From: Ophiosphaerella korrae
Taxonomy: Eukaryota; Ascomycota; Dothideomycetes; Pleosporales; Phaeosphaeriaceae
Direction of reading: 5' to 3'
Length of the DNA stretch: 64,000 nucleotides
Assembly: GCA_028456385.1 (NCBI GenBank)
Contig: JALNQF010000145.1
Location: 49,789-113,788, forward strand
The position numbers and the translations under genes were made by a program. Of this stretch, positions 23,235 to 33,658 are shown one piece after another. A model generated the notes under the pieces. The model worked only from the letters and a program-made list of their open reading frames with translations. It was not told where the DNA came from and searched no databases. Position 1 is the first letter of the stretch. Every line of letters starts with the position of its first letter.

Positions 23235-25485
23235 ATGGCTTCAGTACGCCCAACCCCCGCGTCATGTGCTCTGCCATTGCACCCAACCCACCCCTCCATA
23301 AGCCGTGCTAACCCGACCCCAGCAAGCTCCCAACCAGCCGCGCCCATATCCCGGCACCTACCTCCCCAATGGCGGTGCGCCCGGCGGTCCATCAGGGCCT
23401 GCGCCTGGAGCTGTTCCGCTGCTTCCCAACCAGGGCCGCGTGGTGCAGCAGGGCAGCGTAAGGGTGCTCTGCATTGCTGACGTGCGAGGTGAGATGCGTA
23501 GCCACACCACGCCGAACGGCGGACTAACACAGACAGGAAACCTCCAATCGCTCAACCAGCTTGCTGCAGACGCCCGCGCAAACTACATCATCCACACTGG
23601 CGACTTCGGCTTCTACGACGATCGCTCGCTAGACCGCATCGCCGACAAGACGCTCAAGCATGTTGCGCAGTACTCGCCCCTGCTGTCCGACAGTGTCAAG
23701 CGCTCCATCGCCCAAGCCCCGCCGCAACCCCCCATCAAGGAGCGCTTCGCGCGAGAGCACCTGCCCCTTTCAGAACTGCCACTTTTCCTCAACAAGACGT
23801 ACACATTGAACGTGCCCGTATACACTGTGTGGGGCGCGTGCGAAGACGTCCAAGTTCTGGAGAAGTTGCGGTCAGGCGAGTACAAGGTCGACAATCTGCA
23901 CATCATAGACGAGGCGCACTCGCGGCTGCTCGATGTCGGCGGCGTCAAGCTTCGTCTGCTAGGTCTTGGCGGCGCCGTCGTTATGCACAAGCTGTTCGAC
24001 AACGGCGAAGGCCGGACAACCATTGCGGGTGGCCAGGGCACCATGTGGACGACTCTGCTGCAAATGGGTGAGCTGGTCGACACCGCCAACCGTGTTTACG
24101 ACCCCACAGAGACGCGCATCTTTGTTACCCATGCATCGCCTGCACGTGAAGGTCTTCTTAACCAGCTGTCTGTCACACTAAAGGCTGATTTCTCCATCTC
24201 TGCCGGCCTCCATTTCCGCTATGGAAGCTCTTACAACGAGTTTAGCGTCAATCCCACCCTAGACCATTACCGTGGTAAGCTTGCCGCGTCCAAGGCATCA
24301 TTTAATGACGTCTGGGACACTGTCAAGACTGAGGTTGAGCCCGCCGTTTCCGACAGCGAGTCCCAGCAGCGATTACTCACTCTTGCGCTTGATATCGTAA
24401 ACAAGATGCCCACGGTTGCAAATGGTGGAAACCCATTCGGTGGCCCTGCACCTGGGCCTCAGAGCGGTGTGATCGACGAGAGTGCCTTCAAGAACATGTG
24501 GAACTTCAACTTGGCAGACGCTGCTTACGGATGGCTTGTCCTTGACATTGACAACGGCCGAATTGGTACCGAGATGAGAGCCCAGGGCTTCAACTTTGCT
24601 CACCGCGGTGGCAAGACTGGGCCTGGTCAAATTCAACCCACCCAAGCTGCGACCGCCACTGCGCCTCCAGCTACAGTCCCTAGCCCAGCTGCTCCATCGC
24701 CAGCTCAGGGACGTCCTGGTGGCCCTCCCGCAAACCCTCCTCAGCCTCGGCCGGCTGTTGCAACTCCCCCTGTGCCCCAGCAGATCAAGGCTACCCAACC
24801 AGCACGAACCGGTCCTTCACCTGTGCCTGCTGTGCCCAAAGAACCCGTTAAGGCCCCAACGCCTCAACCAGCTAGCAACGCGCCTCCTCATTCCACCGCA
24901 GAAAAGGCTATTCCAAGCGAAGTAAAACCCAACGGAACTGCAGCACCTGAGAAGGGCCCGGCTTCACCTGCGCCGCGCGAGCATACCGAGCGCAAAGACA
25001 GCAAGGGTCTCTTCATCACTGGTGTCAAAGACGAAGAAGAAGCCAAGGGCCTGATCGCTGAGGAAGATAGGCCAAAGATTGAAAAGATGGAGAAAATAAA
25101 GCATTTCTTCGTTGCTCACTTCTCCACACCCAACGACATGCAGGTTGCCCTCCGCCGCGTTGCAGATGATGTTAGGAACGCCCGCGGTGGCCCAGACAAG
25201 CCATCAGTCAAGATCTACAACGAGCGAGGCCCAAGCAACACCCCCCGATACGGTGCCGGTAACTGGCAAGCAAGCACGCGGGGTGGCGTCCAGAGCGGCG
25301 GCTACCGAAGTGGTGGTGCCTCAGACAGCGAAGGCGGACGCGGCGGCCGCGGAGGTCGTGGCGGCGCTCCCCGAGGAACCCGAGGCGGAGAGCGCGGAGG
25401 ACGCGGCGGCGGTCGAGGCGGAAGGGGAGGCGCCTTCAGGGGCGGAGCAGAAGGCGCAACGGCATCAACAGGAGGCGAGTCATAA
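23235..25485 (+). CDS. DUF2433 metallophosphoesterase-like protein with RGG tail
   Basis: Proposed exons are 23235-23243 (only Met-Ala-Ser), 23323-23488 and 23537-25485, giving 707 residues. The 79-bp first intron has GTACGC, GCTAAC and CCCAG. The 48-bp second intron is a multiple of three and stop-free, but must be removed to give ADVRGNLQSLNQLA. The next block, YIIHTGDFGFYDD, has the calcineurin-like metallophosphatase fold pattern (GDxG, later VWGACED and FVTHASP). The usual GNH and paired His motifs are altered, so phosphatase activity is doubtful. A long Pro/Ala-rich linker follows. A short folded segment (about residues 560-620) precedes a last 75 residues that are RGG/RGRGG repeats, typical of RNA binding and arginine methylation. 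A simpler start at ATG 23311 cannot be excluded. Confidence 0.85.
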
Positions 25486-26033
25486 AGCCACTGTGACTTC
25501 GCTTCCTTCTATCCCCCCCCCCCCCCCCCAACCTCTGATACCCCTTTCTTCAAGCATGCTAATGCAGAAACACCCACAGGCCATGCCCGAGTGCATCCTT
25601 TCCTCCCGCTCACGTCTGTCCTTTTCTGCCCCCATTAGCATCCTTCGTTCGTCTTTGGTCTTAGCGGGCGGCGCTTGTGTCCTCCTATCTGGAAACCGCA
25701 GGCACACATGGGTCCTGTAAGCGGTGCTGCGATGTCTTCTCTCTTTTGTTTTCCTGCTGGTATATAGCCCTGGAAAACGAAACAGCTTTGTATGAATGTG
25801 GGGATTTTTCTTTTCCACCGCTATGGGCTTTTTTGACGAATGATTGTGGAATGAAAGGGTGATTTAGTAGAGTATAGTGTATGTATTGTAATCGATAAGT
25901 TTTGAAATGTCGACCTTGGGTGACGTTGCGGGTGCGGAGTTTAGGCTGGGAATTTGTGCAATGCTTGCAGCCAGTATGGTGGTCGAAGCATCCAGCCAGC
26001 GAAGTAGTAAGAATACTCTAGTTGATTCAGAAC
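25486..26033. other. 3' flank and intergenic
   Basis: Includes a run of 17 C at 25513-25529 directly after the DUF2433 stop. No coding frame is supported. Confidence 0.45.
25513..25529. repeat. Poly-C homopolymer, 17 bases
   Basis: An uninterrupted C run in the 3' untranslated region, 28 bases after the stop codon of the DUF2433 gene. Its length is likely to be polymorphic or miscalled. Confidence 0.9.
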
Positions 26034-26399
26034 ATGCCTTTGGCGCACAGCACGACAGGCGAGCTCTGTCGTGCTGGGGAATCGTCTCGCGACCAGACAA
26101 TCTATTCCCACACCTATACTTTTGCTCGAACAGACGTCGAGGAAGTCACATTCGACAACCCACAACATCCCGGCCCTCCCCCCCCCTCCCCAACATCGCT
26201 ATCATTCCGCACAACTCTCCGGCCAGCTCCTCTAATTCCTCGCTCGTCCCCCTACCCATCACCGCCCTCCAGCTCCATTTCAGCTCACAGAATCGACACT
26301 GGCGTGACTTCAGGCTCCACCATCCCAGGCCTAACCAAACGCCCCAGTCTTACACAGCAATCTCTCAGTGACTACGAGATTCCCGCTGGGGAAGTATAA
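26034..26399 (+). CDS. Small proline/serine-rich hypothetical protein
   Basis: A 121-residue frame starts MPLAHSTTGELCRAGESS. An in-frame ATG at 26022 would add four residues. The composition is rich in Pro, Ser and Thr with a PPPPSPTS tract, and it ends SLSDYEIPAGEV. There is no signal peptide, membrane segment or known domain. Frame use is coherent, with third positions richer in C, and I see no equally long rival on the other strand, which is why I list it. Flanking exons are possible. Function unknown. Confidence 0.4.
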   Translation: MPLAHSTTGELCRAGESSRDQTIYSHTYTFARTDVEEVTFDNPQHPGPPPPSPTSLSFRTTLRPAPLIPRSSPYPSPPSSSISAHRIDTGVTSGSTIPGLTKRPSLTQQSLSDYEIPAGEV

Positions 26400-27208
26400 G
26401 CCGGCCGCCAGACCCACATATTTTCACACACAAACAACATGCGCACGCAGCACCCAGCGACATTGCCCAGTGCAGTGCAAGGCAGCAATACACAATCACT
26501 CGTTCGGACGCGCTGTCCGAGAGTATGAGGAACCGACTCTTCAAGTCTGAGTAGGACGTTTCGTTTACGCGTCAGCCACATACTGCTCGTCTACCATTCC
26601 ACCGCCGATTCCTCGTCTCAAGATGGGAAGAACGCTCATTACCACGTTTGTGGCCGCACTTTGTATATTGATATCTCTACAATGAAGGGGAAGGGGGGGG
26701 GGGGGGAGACTAAGGGCTGTGTCTCAGGTAATTGTGCCACGTCCATTGGACCTTTACTTGAATCGGAATGCTGTTTTTGCTCCAGCGCTTCAGGGCTCGA
26801 TTTGCGCTATCTGAACAGGAGCTGGAGATATGGTCAAAGTGCTGAACTGAGACGCCGGGTGTTGGGTGGAGCAGGTCGGTAGAGTTGCTGCTCGAATATA
26901 TGTAACAGAGGTTGGGTGATTGGCTAGATACATGAAGAATATAAGCTGGTGCAAAGACTAGACTACGGGAAGGATTTGGTTATCTGGGAGGCTGTCGAAG
27001 TTGTCATGCAGTAAAGACAATTCTATCATTGGGGATAGGTCTATTCCGAGGAAGGTTTGTTTGTTGATGGACCTGCTGCAGTGGATGCACTAAGCAAGGT
27101 TATTTTGCACATGCTCAAGTTTTGATTTTACAAGAGGCTAAAAATTAACTCCTTATGCTGCATACTAATAGCAGAGGCCCATCTCTTATTATACCAATTC
27201 CAGAACAA
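26400..27208. other. Intergenic, no gene seen
   Basis: A run of 14 G lies at 26693-26706 inside an AG-rich patch. No supported coding frame on either strand. Confidence 0.45.
26693..26706. repeat. Poly-G homopolymer, 14 bases
   Basis: A non-coding G run following GAAGGGGAA. One of three long G/C runs in the window. Confidence 0.9.
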
Positions 27209-28003
27209 TTAGCTATCCTCACCGGTCCTATCTCTGCCACGAAGCATCCCCTGGAACCGTTCATTTGGCATATTACTCTCTACCATCGTCAGCGGTTCCC
27301 CACCGTCATCCGAAGAACTAGGCAAAGTCACAACATCATCAGGCACGCATGCTTGATCCGTGAATTGCGGCTTCAAGGGTTGTTCGTCAAGCCAATTTGT
27401 CACCAAGCAGGTTTTCGCTGGTGATGCATTTATGCTGGGTATTGATTCGGCACTCGAGCCTTTGGGTAGCTTGGTTGGTGTGCGTATGAGTTCTGATTCG
27501 AGAATTGGGACGGAGGCAACTCGCCGTAGGGGCTTTATCTTTAGGGGTCGAGGTTCTAACGGTACGGAGCTGCGTCGCACATCGTAGACGATCCACGCTG
27601 GTATGTCTGTGCTTGATAGTCCGTCTAGGATGGATGGTAATCCAGCGAGTACGGCTTCACAGTGAGCGTCTTCTGAGGAGTAGTCTGTGCCACCTCCACG
27701 GAGATTCAACATGGGCTCTGGCCTTTCAAATACATCTGAGGCATATGCGTTGTTGCAGTATCGTTCAAATGCCTTGATCAAATTCAACCCGATGTTGGCC
27801 AAGTTTTGTTTCTCGAATGGGCATGTTGTAAAAAGCTTTCTTGGTGTTGTGACACACAGTGGTAATATGGTATATCGTATCAGACTTTCTCTAGGACCGC
27901 TTGGGGAACTCGCTGGATCATGAGTATGGGTACTTTGGTATTGCAGGAGACAAGTCATCGATGTGCTTCTGCCATTTGTTGTCTGCAGCTCATCATTTCC
28001 CAT
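27209..28003 (-). CDS. Hypothetical protein, minus strand
   Basis: From the first in-frame ATG (28003, MGNDELQTTNGRSTS) the frame gives 264 residues. Coding-like sequence also continues upstream without an ATG to a TAG near 28166, so a 5' exon or a fused ancestor is possible. The product has a helical core (KQNLANIGLNLIKAFERYCNNA), an LRGGGTDYSSED segment, a basic linker (RPLKIKPLRRVASVP) and a disordered C-terminus. No signal peptide or known domain is seen. Only about 200 bp separate this ATG from the stop of the gene upstream on the same strand, which is tight for a separate promoter. Function unknown. Confidence 0.5.
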   Translation of the reverse strand: MGNDELQTTNGRSTSMTCLLQYQSTHTHDPASSPSGPRESLIRYTILPLCVTTPRKLFTTCPFEKQNLANIGLNLIKAFERYCNNAYASDVFERPEPMLNLRGGGTDYSSEDAHCEAVLAGLPSILDGLSSTDIPAWIVYDVRRSSVPLEPRPLKIKPLRRVASVPILESELIRTPTKLPKGSSAESIPSINASPAKTCLVTNWLDEQPLKPQFTDQACVPDDVVTLPSSSDDGGEPLTMVESNMPNERFQGMLRGRDRTGEDS

Positions 28004-28210
28004 GCCCGGAGACCTACCCTTAAGTTTGGAGGCGGTATAAGTAAGCTTATCATTTGGCTCATCCCCATAGCCTCCTCTTAGCCATGGACTAGAGAGGTCA
28101 CAGCCCAATTTCAACCATGAATTAGTCAAGTCAATAGAGTGTCCATCCAAGGTCACCGCGTTTACCTACTCCGCGACTTCCTGCCTCCGAACTAGTTCAG
28201 CTTCAGCATC

Positions 28211-29599
28211 CTAAGCTACTTCATCGGCCCAACTGCGGCCCTTCTCCATGGGAGACGGTATGCCAAATGAATCTTGCGATTTGATACCTGGCCGTGCCGG
28301 TTCCGTTGTTTCTGTTCCCTGAGGCGCTTCAGACTTCCCTTTGATCGGAAAGTCAAGTGTTTTAGGTGCATTTCCGCTTTTGCCACGAGCCTGAGCCGCC
28401 GATGAAGGTAATTCAGGGAAGTCTTCTGCAGTGGGTGGCTTTTGCTCTCCACGTTTCTTCTGCTCCGTCGATTTTGAACCATCATGATCACCACGCCCTC
28501 CCCTACCTCCTCGACCTCCCCTGCCGCGTCCCCGCCCTCGCGTGCCTGTGGAGTCCATCTCATGTGATTGCTCAGGGGTATTTTGAACGCCTTCTGCAGG
28601 CCGTGAGGGAGCGATACCTCCGTGGGCTCCTCTTGCAGCACCGCGCCGCCTCTCCTCTCCTGTCCCTGAAAAGCCTTCTTCTTTCTCAAAGTCCCATTCC
28701 CTTCCTTGCTGTGCATTCAGCTTCCGCTGGCGATTTCTCTCGCGTTCACCCATCATCTGCTGGCGGTTTTGAAGCTCGGCTCTTTGCTTTTCGGCCAACA
28801 TCTTCTTTCGCTCGACTTCCTTCTTCTTAAGCACAGCTTCGCGAGCCTCGAAGTTTGCCAAGTCTGCTTCTGCACGCGCATGTGCAGTCTGTAACGCTTC
28901 ATTCTTCGAACGCATGGATGCAAGCTTAGCATTGAGTTGCTCCTCGGTGAGACGCGTACGGGCCAGGCCGCCTGTAAGTGTCCTGTCGCCGCGGACCGAG
29001 TGAGTGGGCTTTTCTTTAGGCTCAGTGGGAACAGTAGGCGCAGCACCCACCTCACTGTCTTCTGCGGTGGCGGTTAGTTCTGCAGCGGGTAGAGCTTGTT
29101 CTGGTTCTTTGGCGTCCTTTTCTTGGGCTTTTTTCTCTTCGCGAATGTCGCCTACATGGCCGCCCCTGCCTCGTCCACGGCCCCTTCCTCTTCCACGGCC
29201 GCGGTTCCCTCGTTCAGCATTGCGTGGCCCCTGAGGAATGTGAGGGGCCAGATGGGTTTGTGGCGCAGACGGCGGCTGGGCCTGGTCTGGGGTGTGATCT
29301 ACCTCCAGGGTCTCAGGTTCTGGAGGATTTTGCTCTACGACAGGCTCTGCAATGGGTGTTATATCGTCATCGAAGAAGAGGTCGTCTGTGCTTGCCGTCT
29401 GGGCAAAGGGATCTATTGACGGGTCATCGTAAGCAGGTTCGTAGGACATGGTGGCAGCATAAGGTGCCTGCACTGGCTCGGCAGGCGGTTGAGTTGATGA
29501 CGGCGCACTGGTGTTTTCTATAGTAGCTAGTGGACTGGTGGCCGAGGTTTGGGCCTCGACTGGCTCGTCAGACGTGGGCGCCCACCGAGACTTCTGCAT
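28211..29599 (-). CDS. RGG-rich, coiled-coil protein, probable RNA-binding factor
   Basis: A single-exon gene of 462 residues. The N-terminal part is acidic and disordered (DDLFFDDDITPIAEP). An RG-repeat block (about 132-147, GNRGRGRGRGRG) is followed by a long charged coiled coil (about 215-310; LTEEQLNAKLASMRSKNEA...). A second RG block lies at about 352-372. The C-terminus has TAEDFPELPSSAA and ends GRSWADEVA. The SWADEV and EDFPEL motifs recall short segments in fungal translation and mRNP proteins. This suggests an mRNA or ribosome partner, but no orthologue is recognised. After its TAG stop the same frame encodes a coding-like DAEAELVRRQEVAE and a second TAG, so the annotated end may be a point mutation. 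Confidence 0.75.
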   Translation of the reverse strand: MQKSRWAPTSDEPVEAQTSATSPLATIENTSAPSSTQPPAEPVQAPYAATMSYEPAYDDPSIDPFAQTASTDDLFFDDDITPIAEPVVEQNPPEPETLEVDHTPDQAQPPSAPQTHLAPHIPQGPRNAERGNRGRGRGRGRGRGRGGHVGDIREEKKAQEKDAKEPEQALPAAELTATAEDSEVGAAPTVPTEPKEKPTHSVRGDRTLTGGLARTRLTEEQLNAKLASMRSKNEALQTAHARAEADLANFEAREAVLKKKEVERKKMLAEKQRAELQNRQQMMGERERNRQRKLNAQQGREWDFEKEEGFSGTGEERRRGAARGAHGGIAPSRPAEGVQNTPEQSHEMDSTGTRGRGRGRGGRGGRGGRGDHDGSKSTEQKKRGEQKPPTAEDFPELPSSAAQARGKSGNAPKTLDFPIKGKSEAPQGTETTEPARPGIKSQDSFGIPSPMEKGRSWADEVA

Positions 29600-30134
29600 G
29601 GTAGTGAATTAGTATTGATTTGCTTTGTAGAGTTAGTGAATGGACAAATAGAAGATGTGTGCTGTGTGTTGCTGTATGATGCAACCTTCGCTAAGTAGAG
29701 CTCCCATGCTAGGCTCTTTTTGGCTTGGCGTAACGAGGGGTAGCTGCTCTCTTGGTCGGATGAAGTAGATACCACTACCTGTGGCCACCATCGCACTAAA
29801 TATCCAAACATGATTTAGAGACATCGTATACAACAAAGATCTTAGCTGATAACCGATCTTTGGTAATCCTGGATGTTCGGTTTCACGAATTGTGACAAAA
29901 CGTGCAGTGTTTGGGCTGGTGTATTTGGTGAAGTTTGACTTTAATCCGGGTATTTCATCCGGCCAAATCCGGATATTACAGAGCTATACTATGCCACTAT
30001 GATTGGGCTGACTGATTAGTTTAGAGCCAGTATGTACTTCGATTCGCACTTAAGTACTCTTCGCTTACTCCAATTTTAGTTCTCTCACATCTTGCCATTT
30101 ACCTAATTATTAGACGCTCTCACACACTCCTTGA
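29600..30134. promoter_or_regulatory. Divergent intergenic region, RGG gene and dehydrogenase
   Basis: The two neighbours are transcribed outward. A 63-codon minus-strand frame from 29821 begins like a membrane anchor (MSLNHVWIFSAMVATGSGIY) but has no further support. An AT-rich core at 29950-30110 may hold promoter elements of the dehydrogenase. Confidence 0.35.
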
Positions 30135-30140
30135 ATGCAT

Positions 30141-31360
30141 ATGAAGGCAGCCCAGTTCTTTGCCAAGGGGGATGTACGTGTGGTAGACGTGCCACAGCCC
30201 GAGCCGAGTGGCCATGAGGCTTTGGTTGCTGTTGAATGGTGCGGAATATGCGGCAGCGACCTCCACGAATATGAGCATGGTTAGTATCACTGACAAGAGT
30301 TTATTCCAATTGCCTTGTCTAAACGCCTAGGCCCAATCGGCATTCCTCAACCTGAGCGCCCACACCCTGCCACACAAGAAACCCTCCCGGTCACCATGGG
30401 CCATGAGTTCACAGGCCGCATCGTGAGTGCTCCGTCTGGTTCTGGCCTTACTCCTGGTCAAGCAGTCGTAATCGACCCGCGCATGTATTGCAGTAAATGC
30501 TCGCGCTGCACCAACAGAACTACTCATGGTTGCTCAATGCTTGGTTTCAAGGGCCTTTCCGGGTCCGGCGGTGGCTTTTCTGAAGCCGTTGCCGTTGATG
30601 TGAAGCACTGCTATAAACTGCCAGACCACATGGATTTGAAGTTGGCCGCATTAATTGAGCCGCTCGCAGTAGCATGGCATGCCATTGCTCTTTGTGAAAT
30701 CCCAGACTGGTCAGGAAAAACCGTCTTGATCATAGGAGGGGGTCCTATAGGCATCGCTTGCGCTCTCGGCTTACGAGCCCGTGGGTGTAGCCGCATTTTT
30801 ATCTCAGAGCCAACCTCCGCACGTGCAGTCCAAAACAAACACATTTGCAAGGCTGTTCTCAATCCCGTCAAGGAGAACATCGGAGACAGATGCCGTGAGT
30901 TGACTGGTGGAGAGGGCGTCCATGTCGCGTTTGACTGCGCAGGCGTACAAAGAGGACTTGACGCAGCGATGGACGCCTTCAGATTCAGAGGACTCTATAT
31001 GAATGTGGCCGCCTGGGGAGCTTCGGTAGACTCTGCTTGAGCCTTTTGTTGCTTCTACTGATCGTTCACAGTTGGCCATCCCCTTTAGACACTTCTTCTC
31101 GAAAGAGATTACAGCAAAAACCGCTTTGGCATACGATGACAAAGACTTCAAAGAAACGGTTGATGCTTTCATTGCAGGTAAGTAATACGCAACCGCTATT
31201 AGGCGAAGTTAATGTTGTAGGCAAATTCAAGGGTGTCGAGACCATGATCACTAGCAGCATCCACATCGACGATATCGCACAGGGAGGATTCGAACAACTT
31301 GTGCATTATAAAGAAAATCATGTCAAGATAATGGTCACGCCCCACAAGTCACAGACTTAA
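30141..31360 (+). CDS. Zinc-dependent medium-chain alcohol/polyol dehydrogenase
   Basis: Exons are 30141-30279, 30331-31025, 31072-31177 and 31221-31360, giving 359 residues. Introns are 51, 46 and 43 bp and all joins are in frame. Catalytic zinc ligands are in CGICGSDLHEYEHG and GHEFTGRI. The structural zinc knot is CSKCSRCTNRTTHGC. The NAD(P)-binding loop is LIIGGGPIG. A Glu in LIEPLAVAWHA is the usual fourth active-site residue. The closest family by pattern is 2,3-butanediol/sorbitol dehydrogenase, oxidising secondary hydroxyls of small diols or polyols in the cytosol with NAD. The exact substrate is not decidable from sequence alone. An in-frame ATG six bases upstream (30135) is an alternative start. 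The gene is intact. Confidence 0.92.
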
Positions 31361-32087
31361 CGCCTAGGAAACGCCTGTAGTACAAACTCGCTTTCACAAC
31401 CGTACTACTTTATGGTGACAATTCTGTCACTATCAAGGTTTTCATAGTTACGATATACTGTGTGCAATGGAAGTTTCTAGGAAGATTGAAGAATCTAAAC
31501 TCTATGCTCCATCAAGTCGGTCAGTTTTTACCCTGTAAATTGAACCTTATCAACTAGGTAGTGAAGTCAAAAACAGCTAGGCGAGTTTAGATGATTGGTT
31601 AGATTCTCTACGTTTTGTGCATGTAAAAATGCGATGAGGATTAATCATACCATGTGAGCCTGTGCTCTATATAGCGGAATGTATTTCTGTTGTTCAAGCC
31701 CTTCACTAAAGTCACACTATAACACACTTAGTACAGGTAGTAGTCCCAACGGTGTTTCAAGCGCCAAAATTCGAACGATAGAAAAGTTACGGATTATTTT
31801 GACATATAGAGCAGAGATAAGCAATTTTTCGGTGGGTCTGAGACTTTGTGGTACCACGCAGAGTGGGATATCCAGTAAAATGAGGTCTGTTCGCGGCCAA
31901 AGACCGCCATATGACATTGCACCGCACATCATGACAGGTCTATCCCAGGCTTTTGAGTCCTTGTGCCATTTCAGCCATAATAAGTGGCACATAGCTCATC
32001 AAGCTTCATGAGTCACATCTTCGATTTCCTTCACGTTGTCTTCAACTTCACTTCCCTACCCATAATGCTACAATTTCCTCGCACAAA
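31361..32087. other. Intergenic, no gene seen
   Basis: AT-rich flank of two convergently spaced plus-strand genes. A 110-codon frame at 31679-32011 has no coding character. Confidence 0.45.
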
Positions 32088-33025
32088 ATGATAGATCCCA
32101 TCATGGCAGGGTGCTATGACAAACAAGGAACCCCATACGAGATCTTCGGTCGATACATACCTTGCAATGCAACGGCCGCAGCTACAGGCGAACACACATC
32201 ATGTTGTGCACCAGGCGACAATTGCCTTTCAAATGGATTGTGCCAAAATCAATACGACAACAAGCGCAAAGCGAATATATACTGGCGCAACGGATGCACA
32301 GATCGTCACTGGAAATCCCCATCATGTCCAAAATATTGCGAGGGACTAGGTGCGTAACCGTGGAAGGCACCTGCACCTAACAGCATGAAGTTATACTAAA
32401 TGATTGAGAAAAGAAAAGCTAACACTTCGTAACCTCAGGTAAACCAGAATCTCATGCCATATTTTACTGCCTTCAAGGAACCACATGGTGCTGTTCGACT
32501 GGCGAGTTCGAAACAATCCAACCTCTCAACACAACATGCTGCAGCATATCAAAACTTACCTTCACCGCTGGTAGCCCCATGATATACACTGTTGCAGAGA
32601 TAGGCATGGTAGCAACAGTAGTTCCCCCAACGCAAACAGCATCCGAGTCTCAGAGTTCAGCTGGATCGACAAATCTACCTATCACAACAACGCAATCTAC
32701 TCAAACAGCACCAAGCACTTTGTCTCCTCCTTCACCAAACGCTCCACCTTCAAAAGGCGGTACTATCACTTTACATGTTGGCATCACATTGGGCGTTGCG
32801 TTGGGTATCGCGATTGGGATCATTGTGTGGTTTGCGTTCAGGAATCGTAAATTAAAACAGGCGAATGAAGAACAGCGCACAGGTCCAGCTATCTTTCCAC
32901 TAGATAGCTACGCGACTTATGTGGCCGCAAATCCACTTCCAGCGAGGCCAGTGGAGTTGCCTGCTGAGAGCGTGCGTCCGACTGAGTTGAGAAGTGGAAG
33001 GCGAGAGTGTGAGCCAAATATGTAG
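32088..33025 (+). CDS. Cys-rich single-pass membrane protein
   Basis: Exons are 32088-32349 and 32439-33025 with an 89-bp intron (branch GCTAAC), giving 282 residues. The ectodomain has a regular Cys pattern: a CYDKQGTP start, SCCAPGDNCLSNGLC, then NGCTDRHWKSPSCPKYC, and WCCS and TTCCS after the intron. A Ser/Thr/Pro-rich stalk (about 180-225) leads to one membrane span (VGITLGVALGIAIGIIVWFAF), a basic stop-transfer and a short cytosolic tail. This architecture is widespread in filamentous ascomycetes as surface proteins of unknown role, some resembling wall-stress sensors. No N-terminal signal peptide is seen from the ATG at 32088, so an unrecognised 5' exon or signal-anchor insertion is possible. 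Confidence 0.78.
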
Positions 33026-33658
33026 CGAGATATTTTGTTGCATATCTGTAGGCCATAGTTCTATACTTGTTAAATCACATCATAATATCGAAGCACAAGG
33101 AGGTTTGGGCTGATGTAGCGTAAACTATCTTCCATCTGTTGCTATTGCTTGTATGACATGTATCAGACATTGACTATTTTGATGCTATCTTTTTCTCAAC
33201 TTATGGGGAAAATTACGATTGCCTAGCATCTTGCCCTCAAGCCAACAGCGGCTCGGGTCGCTTGGATAGAATTAGTTAAACCTAGGTATGCAGGACTGGG
33301 ATGCTTTATTGAAAATCAATGATTATTCTAACTCCATGCGCAACACAAAAGTGACACATATTCATCACGCCACCCACTCGGAATACAGGGAAAGTCGTGA
33401 TTGTTAAAGCATATTTTTTACTGCTCATAACTCAAAACTATCCAGAAACGCAAAAAAAAAAAAAAAAAAAAAAGCTGTTTGTAAGGGCCTGAGCAACTAA
33501 TTATGACTCTAGTTCCGACCGATACAATGCTAATTAACCAAGCAAACCAACCCCGAAAATTATATGAGTTCTATCAACAGACGGAAGTTGTTACCACATC
33601 ATGGAACTCAAGTAGAGATCTTCAAAATTGCGTAAGGCATTTCACTACCCGAAAGCGT
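33026..33658. other. Intergenic with poly-A run
   Basis: Contains a 22-base A run (33452-33473). No coding frame is supported. Confidence 0.5.
33452..33473. repeat. Poly-A homopolymer, 22 bases
   Basis: An uninterrupted A run in a gap between two genes. It could be a retroposition tail, but no inserted sequence or target duplication is visible. Confidence 0.85.

Noticed and set aside
29633..29821. Short minus-strand frame beginning MSLNHVWIFSAMV
   Set aside because: The start resembles a membrane anchor but only 63 codons follow, without homology or splice context.
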